Positions 58,674 to 64,000 of a stretch of DNA of 64,000 bases are shown piece by piece. The first letter of the stretch is position 1. The number at the start of each line of letters is the position of its first letter. Origin of the DNA: an uncultured delta proteobacterium. GTDB lineage: Bacteria > Desulfobacterota > Syntrophia > Syntrophales > UBA8958. The notes beneath the pieces were generated by a model. The model did no database searches and was not told the origin of the DNA. It was given only the letters and a program-made list of their open reading frames with translations. The position numbers were made by a program, and so were the translations under genes. The DNA lies in NCBI GenBank assembly GCA_903885795.1, contig CAISJV010000032.1, positions 62,001-126,000 on the forward strand, in the 5' to 3' direction.

Positions 58674-60866
58674 TTATTTCAGCATGGTAGCTATCCGGCC
58701 TGCCAGCTCCAGGGGGATTTCTTTTTCCGCCTTTTGCCACATCGCCGTATCCTCTCCGACGGCTTTTTGCAGACGTCCCATCACATCCAACCTGATTTTT
58801 GACAGACCCTCTATTTCTGAAGCAAAATCCTTGTTACCCACTGCCACTTTGGTAGTGATGCTTGCGAGAATCTGATAAACGTCATAATATTTAAGAACAC
58901 GTCCTGTCGCCCAGTAAAGATTTCCGGTCGCATCTTCCCCTTCGATGGACTCTCGATAGGCGTCCTTCCATACCGGGTAATCGAGAAACCGGGCATAATA
59001 GGTGCTCAGTCCGCAGATGGAAAATCCCTCCAACACGGCCTTTCCATCTCCTTCTTTTAGATTTTCCATGGCCTGGGCGAGTTTACCGGGGATCTCCTGG
59101 TAATAGGGGACCTGGTAGGCGGGAATATCCCAGTCAAGATAGCGGGTTCCCATGATGACAGTTTTGGCTGCTGCCCGCAAGTCCCTGTTATATTGCGGAA
59201 TCATGGAGGCGATTCTCTTGCGGATGCCTGACGGCGCTACGGCATAAGCGGCGGCGATTTGCCGTTGCCTGACCTCCAGTTCCTTTGCCTTTACGGCAAA
59301 GGAAGCCGCCGCCTCCTGAAGAGCATCGTTGTAGCCTTGGGTGCGGAGGTAATCCTGATTCAAGGCCGCAAGATAATGAGTCGGGGTCAGGGAAAGGTCG
59401 TAGGGATTGAAGGGCTCACGATCGAGGCGTAGAACGATCGTCGTATAAATGTTGGCGCACTCGGTGTATTTTCCGAAATCCGCATGTTGTTCATCGTCAA
59501 ACTGGGAATGGTAATAATCGATGTTATTGTTTTCCTTGTGTTTAGTGGAAAGATGATACTGAAAATTGGTCGTAAGGGTGGGAATGCCGAAGTAACCTAA
59601 AGACCACTCATCGTTCCAGGGATTGACGCCGTTGATGACACCCTCGTTGCGTCCGTGGGCCTTCAGTTTCATGGTTCCGTTCACAGCGCCCGCAAAGCCA
59701 AAGAGGGTGTCCGAGGCGCGGATGGCGAAGTAATCCTTGTCTTTCGCCGCAAGAAGTTCCAGGTTGACGTTGGCTACAACCTTGCCTGCCAAGGTAGGGG
59801 CGTGCTTCCTGGCATATTGCCAGGATCCGGCCAACCAACTGTAATGCGTTCCTGACTGGCCGACCTCCTCGGAATCAAAAGCAATAAAAAGGATGGTGCG
59901 GTCCGGATGGTACCGGCTCTCTTTCATAGCCCTGGCCATGGTGATCAACAACCCCACGGGAAGGGCGTCGTCCTGAAAGCCATAGAAATGGGCATCCGTA
60001 TGGGCCGATACGATGATGTACTCATCAGGGTATTTGCTTCCCCTGATTGTTCCGACGATGTTTTTTCCCTTACCTTCTGAAATAATGTCGACATGACTGA
60101 TCAAAGCCCCTTGAACCGCTTGGTTTTTTGCCGCCATGATCATCGCTTTCAACTTCCGGCCATCGTTGACGGGAGTATTGAGAACGGGGATGTGCATTTT
60201 AGCGCCGTTGAGATTGATGACCCAGAAGGCCTCCCCATGGGGGGGTTTTCCGAAATAGCTTTTGTTGAAAAAGATGACCGCCACGGCGCCACGGCGCTGG
60301 CACTGGTCCGCTGCCTCTGTGTACCAGGGTACGACCTCAAGATCTACTTCCACGAGGGCGATCCTGCCGGACAGATCCTTCCCTTGGAGGTCCTGGCGAG
60401 TGGCGCTTCCTACAAAGACGATCTCGGCATTAATGTCCGCCTCCGGCGTTGGCGGTGTCCCGTGCATGGGAACCACGCGAATCCTCATATCCTGCTGATC
60501 ATTCAGCTTCAGGGAGGCTTCCCGGAAGCTCCATCCGACAATGGGGAATTCATCATAGACGGGGTTTAAACCCAGCTTCGTAAAGGTGTCATAGACGAGC
60601 TTTGATGTTTGGGCGCCGGCGGGTGCGCCGGCATAGCGGAAACCGAGTCCCTCCGTGTTGCTTCCTATCCGGCTCATAACTTTTGCAAAGTTCCAACCCG
60701 TGAGGGGTTTCAGTTTTCCCAGGACCTGCCCTTCACCGGAGACGGCTTGCCGATAAACGGCTTCGGTTTTGATTGCCCCTATTCCTGCCCCATGGACTGT
60801 ATTTCCGACGGCAGTTAAACAGAACAGTGTGATGGCAACAATACGAAGAAAATTTCTAAAAATCAT
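58674..60866 (-). CDS. M28-family zinc metallopeptidase with PA domain, secreted
   Basis: 730 aa with a signal peptide (about 1-26, VHGAG). A PA-type insert spans about 140-250. The M28 catalytic core (about 255-480) contains VSAHTDAHFYGFQDDALPVGLL with Zn-ligand His and Asp, FIAFDSEEVGQSGTHYSWLAG with the general-base Glu pair, and later YHSQFDDEQHADF with a ligand His. A helical C-terminal region of about 230 residues follows. Aminopeptidase or carboxypeptidase activity is expected; specificity is unknown. Export to the periplasm or outside is inferred. The ATG lacks a strong ribosome site. Confidence 0.88.
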   Translation of the reverse strand: MIFRNFLRIVAITLFCLTAVGNTVHGAGIGAIKTEAVYRQAVSGEGQVLGKLKPLTGWNFAKVMSRIGSNTEGLGFRYAGAPAGAQTSKLVYDTFTKLGLNPVYDEFPIVGWSFREASLKLNDQQDMRIRVVPMHGTPPTPEADINAEIVFVGSATRQDLQGKDLSGRIALVEVDLEVVPWYTEAADQCQRRGAVAVIFFNKSYFGKPPHGEAFWVINLNGAKMHIPVLNTPVNDGRKLKAMIMAAKNQAVQGALISHVDIISEGKGKNIVGTIRGSKYPDEYIIVSAHTDAHFYGFQDDALPVGLLITMARAMKESRYHPDRTILFIAFDSEEVGQSGTHYSWLAGSWQYARKHAPTLAGKVVANVNLELLAAKDKDYFAIRASDTLFGFAGAVNGTMKLKAHGRNEGVINGVNPWNDEWSLGYFGIPTLTTNFQYHLSTKHKENNNIDYYHSQFDDEQHADFGKYTECANIYTTIVLRLDREPFNPYDLSLTPTHYLAALNQDYLRTQGYNDALQEAAASFAVKAKELEVRQRQIAAAYAVAPSGIRKRIASMIPQYNRDLRAAAKTVIMGTRYLDWDIPAYQVPYYQEIPGKLAQAMENLKEGDGKAVLEGFSICGLSTYYARFLDYPVWKDAYRESIEGEDATGNLYWATGRVLKYYDVYQILASITTKVAVGNKDFASEIEGLSKIRLDVMGRLQKAVGEDTAMWQKAEKEIPLELAGRIATMLK

Positions 60867-60922
60867 CTGGAATATCCTTAAAAAACAGCTACAATATCAG
60901 GAATGGACAGCTTGCAAAAGTC

Positions 60923-61000
60923 GTCATTCCCTTGCAGGCGTGTATCCAGAGAACGCATAAGTAATTGAAAATACTGGATTGCGGGTCGAACCAGCATGAC
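60923..61000. repeat. Degenerate extragenic palindrome (GTCATTCC...GCATGAC type)
   Basis: GTCATTCCC...ATCCAG (60923-60949) is mirrored by CTGGAT...GGG...CATGAC (60974-61000), a decayed copy of the extragenic 'GTCATTCCCGC..GGAATCCAG' palindrome common in proteobacteria. It lies in the gap between the leuB stop and the M28 gene. Confidence 0.6.
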
Positions 61001-61034
61001 AGAATGTGAATATTTGAGACTATTTGCGAGTTAG

Positions 61035-62135
61035 TCAAGAATTTCCGGCTATTTTTATATTCTTGAACTGTTTGACAACCTCATCGCCCATCTCCGCCGT
61101 CCCGACAAGCATCGTCCCTTCCTGGTGGATATCCTTAGTTCTAAAACCGGCGCGAAGCACCTCCTGTACGGCCGCTTCTATGCAGCGGGCCCCCTTTTCC
61201 ATGCGACAGGAATAGCGGAGCATCATGGCAACAGATAGGATCGTCGCCAGGGGGTTTGCGATATCCTGTCCCGCAATATCGGGGGCGGATCCATGAATCG
61301 GTTCGTACATGCCTCCCGTTACCCCCAAACTAGCCGAGGGCAGCATGCCGATGGAACCAGTGATCATGGCCGCTTCGTCGCTCAGGATATCTCCGAACAG
61401 GTTGGTAGTTACAATGATATCGAACTGGGCGGGATTCCCGATCAATTGCATGGCACAGTTGTCCACGTACATATGCCGCAGGTCCACCTCGGGAAAGTCC
61501 CGGCTGACCTCCGTGACCACGTCCCGCCAGAGCTGGGTACTCTCCAGGACATTGGCCTTATCCACGGAGACGACGCGCTTCTTCCGCTTCATTGCCGTCT
61601 CAAAAGCAACCAAGGCGATCCGGCGGATCTCTTCCTCTGTATAGACGAGGGTGTTGACACCGATCCGCTGGCCGTTTTCCATCCGTATGCCCCGGGGTTT
61701 GCCAAAGTAAAGATCCCCCGTCAGTTCCCGGATGATCATTATATCGATTCCCCGGACAACCTCCGGCTTCAATGGCGAGGCGGCAACAAGTTCATCAAAG
61801 ACCCGCACCGGCCGCATATTAGCAAAAAGTCCAAGCTTTTCACGCAAGCCCAATAGCGCCCGTTCGGGACGGACACTGTAGTCGAGGCCTTCCCATTTGG
61901 GACCGCCCACGGCGCCGAGCAAAACCGCGTCACTGCCTAAGGCCAGATCCAGGCTCTCCGCAGGAAAAGGCGTTCCAGAGGCGTCATACGCCGCCCCACC
62001 GATGAGGCCATGCCGCACTTCAAAGGCAACATTCGCCGTGGCGGCAAGAACATCAAGTATTTTCAGCGCCTCTCGGATAACCTCGACACCGATACCGTCA
62101 CCGGGAAACACAGCGATTTGGTAAGTTTTTTTCAT
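61035..62135 (-). CDS. leuB: 3-isopropylmalate dehydrogenase
   Basis: Oxidative decarboxylation of 3-isopropylmalate with NAD+, third step of leucine synthesis. The 366-aa product has the isopropylmalate/isocitrate dehydrogenase motifs: [10 protein letters not shown] near the start, [10 protein letters not shown] (about 108), [14 protein letters not shown] (about 135), and [27 protein letters not shown] (about 245) with substrate-binding Arg/Asp residues. It overlaps leuD by 4 nt (62132-62135). It is the last gene of leuCDB. Confidence 0.95.
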   Translation of the reverse strand: MKKTYQIAVFPGDGIGVEVIREALKILDVLAATANVAFEVRHGLIGGAAYDASGTPFPAESLDLALGSDAVLLGAVGGPKWEGLDYSVRPERALLGLREKLGLFANMRPVRVFDELVAASPLKPEVVRGIDIMIIRELTGDLYFGKPRGIRMENGQRIGVNTLVYTEEEIRRIALVAFETAMKRKKRVVSVDKANVLESTQLWRDVVTEVSRDFPEVDLRHMYVDNCAMQLIGNPAQFDIIVTTNLFGDILSDEAAMITGSIGMLPSASLGVTGGMYEPIHGSAPDIAGQDIANPLATILSVAMMLRYSCRMEKGARCIEAAVQEVLRAGFRTKDIHQEGTMLVGTAEMGDEVVKQFKNIKIAGNS

Positions 62136-62632
62136 CCCCTTGACCTTTTCTTCACCAGGTAGGGCATGATTCCCCCCGCCGCAACCAATTCCTGCATGAA
62201 CGGGGGAATTGGTTCGATTTTGATCGGTCCGGCCTCTTTTCCCGAAATGGTGATTACCCCTGCATCCCCGTCCACCTCAATCTCGTCGCCTTCTTGGACG
62301 AGATCACACAACGTCTTCGATTCAAAGATGGGCAGACCCATATTGAAGGAGCTCCGGTAAAAAATCCGGGCAAATCCCCTTGCGATCACACAGGCAACAC
62401 CCGCCGCCTTGAGGGCAATCGGGGCGTGCTCCCGGGAGGAACCGCATCCGAAGTTCTCTCCCGCCACAACGATATCCCCCGGACACATTTTCTTTATAAA
62501 ATCAGGGTCGGCGTCTTCCATGCAGTGGACCGCCAGGAATGCCGGATCGGAGCTATTGATGTAGCGGGCCGGAATGATCAGATCGGTATTTACATGGTCC
62601 CCAAATTTCCATACTTTTCCTTTTAATTTCAT
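62132..62632 (-). CDS. leuD: 3-isopropylmalate dehydratase small subunit
   Basis: Swivelling domain of the 3-isopropylmalate isomerase, 166 aa. [30 protein letters not shown] and [22 protein letters not shown] (about 57-78) are diagnostic. The short form pairs with the short LeuC of the homoaconitase/archaeal-like type. It overlaps leuC by 4 nt and leuB by 4 nt, so translational coupling runs along the operon. Confidence 0.95.
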   Translation of the reverse strand: MKLKGKVWKFGDHVNTDLIIPARYINSSDPAFLAVHCMEDADPDFIKKMCPGDIVVAGENFGCGSSREHAPIALKAAGVACVIARGFARIFYRSSFNMGLPIFESKTLCDLVQEGDEIEVDGDAGVITISGKEAGPIKIEPIPPFMQELVAAGGIMPYLVKKRSRG

Positions 62633-63906
62633 ATCTTGTGCACCCCCTTGAGTTCGTCGGGGCCGGCAATCCGCCCCAGGACGGCGGTCGCCGCCGCAAT
62701 CGCGGGATTGGCAAGATAGACCTCGCTGCCCGGATGTCCCATCCTGCCGATAAAATTACGGTTGGTCGTCGCAACGGCCCGCTCGCCGTCTGCGAGGATA
62801 CCCATGTGGCCGCCAAGACAGGGCCCACACGTAGGCGGACTGATGATGGCCTTGGCGTCAAGGAAAATATCAAAGAGACCTTCAGACATGGCGGTACGAT
62901 AGACATCGGGCGTCGTCGGAATAATGATCAGCCGCACATAGGGAGCAGCCTGCTTGCCTTTCAAAACCTGGGCGGCCAGGCGCAGGTCCTCGATCCGGCC
63001 GTTGGTGCATGAACCGATGACGACCTGATCAATCTTGATGGAACCTACCTTACTGAGTCCCCGAACGTTCGACGGCAGGGGGGGAAAGGCCACCTGGGGC
63101 TCGATCTTGCTGACATCAATCTCCAGGATAGAGGCATAATTAGCATCGGGATCTGATTCATGGAAGGTATACTCCCGCTCCGCCCGGGATTGAACGTACT
63201 CCCTCGTTGTCTCGTCGGGGACGAAAATGCCATTTTTGGCTCCCGCTTCGATGACCATGTTGGCCATGGTGAAGCGGTCTGCCATCGTCAGCTCTCCAAG
63301 CGTCTCGCCGGTAAACTCCATCGCCTTGTAAGTGGCCCCATCCACGCCGATCTGCCCGATCACATAGAGGATGAGATCCTTTCCCGACACCCACTTGTTG
63401 AGCTTGCCGTGGAAGACGATTTTCATGGTCTCGGGAACCTTGAACCAGAGCTCCCCTGTCAGCATGGCCGCTGCTAGATCCGAGCTGCCCACGCCGGTGG
63501 CAAAGGACCCCAGGGCCCCATAGGTGCAGGTATGGCTGTCGGCCCCGATGATCAGGTCTCCGGGAAGGGCGATGCCCTGCTCGGGAAGGAGGACATGGCA
63601 GACACCGGCGTCGCCCCCCTCGAAATAGTGGCTGATTTTATGCTCCTTGGCGAAGTCCCTCATGATCCTGACCTGCTGGGCAGACTGGATATCCTTGTTC
63701 GGGGTAAAGTGATCGGCAACAAGGACGATCTTGTTGCGGTCGAAGACCTTGTGGCCACCGGCCTTCTTGAATTCTCCGATAGCGATGGGGGCCGTCACGT
63801 CATGCCCCAGGGCAATATCCACCCTGGCGTTGATCAGCATCCCCGGATGGACCTCCTTAAGGCCCCCATGTTCGGCCAGGATCTTCTCGGTAATGGTCAT
63901 CCCCAT
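62629..63906 (-). CDS. leuC: 3-isopropylmalate dehydratase large subunit (short, archaeal-like class)
   Basis: [4Fe-4S] hydro-lyase of leucine biosynthesis, 425 aa, i.e. the short class rather than the roughly 466-aa E. coli type. [11 protein letters not shown] (about 124), the cluster Cys in [12 protein letters not shown] (about 302) and [14 protein letters not shown] (about 360) are visible; the three Cys carry the cluster. ATG GGG ATG start with AAAAGGAG 9 nt upstream. It is the first gene of leuCDB. The remaining 94 bp to the window end show no clear promoter or leader peptide. Confidence 0.95.
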   Translation of the reverse strand: MGMTITEKILAEHGGLKEVHPGMLINARVDIALGHDVTAPIAIGEFKKAGGHKVFDRNKIVLVADHFTPNKDIQSAQQVRIMRDFAKEHKISHYFEGGDAGVCHVLLPEQGIALPGDLIIGADSHTCTYGALGSFATGVGSSDLAAAMLTGELWFKVPETMKIVFHGKLNKWVSGKDLILYVIGQIGVDGATYKAMEFTGETLGELTMADRFTMANMVIEAGAKNGIFVPDETTREYVQSRAEREYTFHESDPDANYASILEIDVSKIEPQVAFPPLPSNVRGLSKVGSIKIDQVVIGSCTNGRIEDLRLAAQVLKGKQAAPYVRLIIIPTTPDVYRTAMSEGLFDIFLDAKAIISPPTCGPCLGGHMGILADGERAVATTNRNFIGRMGHPGSEVYLANPAIAAATAVLGRIAGPDELKGVHKI

Positions 63907-64000
63907 TTAATGATTCTCCTTTTTAGTTGACTATACAGAGCGAAAACATTGACTTGATTGGCTTTAATCAAAAACTTTCCTCATTCTCACCCGCTTCCTG

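Overview
The window reads as chromosomal DNA of a strictly anaerobic, Gram-negative bacterium. The closest fit I can infer is the Desulfobacterota (former Deltaproteobacteria), and within them a fatty-acid- or aromatic-degrading syntroph of the Syntrophus/Smithella kind. The evidence is the mix of acyl-CoA genes (fused hydratase/dehydrogenase, acyl-CoA synthetase, acyl-CoA dehydrogenase), an early-cobalt-insertion cobalamin pathway with a cobalt ECF transporter, a tungstate ABC transporter, a two-gene SUF-like Fe-S system, sigma-54 and multi-PAS signalling, and outer-membrane proteins. This assignment is inference; no rRNA is present to confirm it.

Layout. 1-8.8 kb (minus strand): the 5' part of a multi-PAS sensor, fadJ-like, rfbB, a minimal SufB/SufC pair, a SPOR-NlpC/P60 lipoprotein and rlmI. 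9.2-24.4 kb (minus strand): a long-chain acyl-CoA synthetase, then one large cobalamin block. Read 5' to 3', the block is cupin, cbiM, cbiQ, cbiO, cbiD, a giant hybrid sensor kinase, cbiE, cbiL, cbiF, cbiG, cbiH, cbiJ. 24.7-31.0 kb (plus strand): an outer-membrane barrel protein with two look-alike promoters and a strong terminator, then an HTH/PBP-type regulator, two TupA-like binding proteins, TupB and TupC. 31-40 kb: acyl-CoA dehydrogenase, gamma-glutamyltransferase, a DUF364 protein, an ABC-F ATPase behind a terminator hairpin, and a sigma-54 two-component pair. 40-46.6 kb: an A+T-richer accessory stretch of small genes. It contains a structured non-coding element, DUF4398/OmpA envelope genes, a cupin, an acyltransferase, a winged-helix protein, a YgbA-type/SRAP pair, DUF3820 and an S4 protein. 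It ends at the 3' end of a tRNA-Leu(CAG). 46.7-64 kb: ribF, an AsmA-like protein, DUF3047, a 125-bp MITE-like repeat, pyrE, a split methionine synthase (core plus separate reactivation domain), a GAF-HD-GYP phosphodiesterase, GNAT, an M28 peptidase and leuCDB.

How the parts connect. Cobalt uptake (cbiMQO) and corrin-ring synthesis feed B12 to enzymes such as the MetH found at 52.6-55.0 kb. Tungstate uptake would serve tungsten-dependent formate dehydrogenases and aldehyde oxidoreductases, which lie outside the window. The SUF-like pair supplies Fe-S clusters to, for example, LeuCD. The acyl-CoA genes point to beta-oxidation as the energy metabolism.

I found no CRISPR array, phage, transposase, integrase or rRNA. 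The least-explained items are the structured element at 40.73-40.88 kb, the perfect 17-bp-TIR repeat at 51.8 kb, the divergent second tungstate-type binding protein, and the tRNA-flanked small-gene island.
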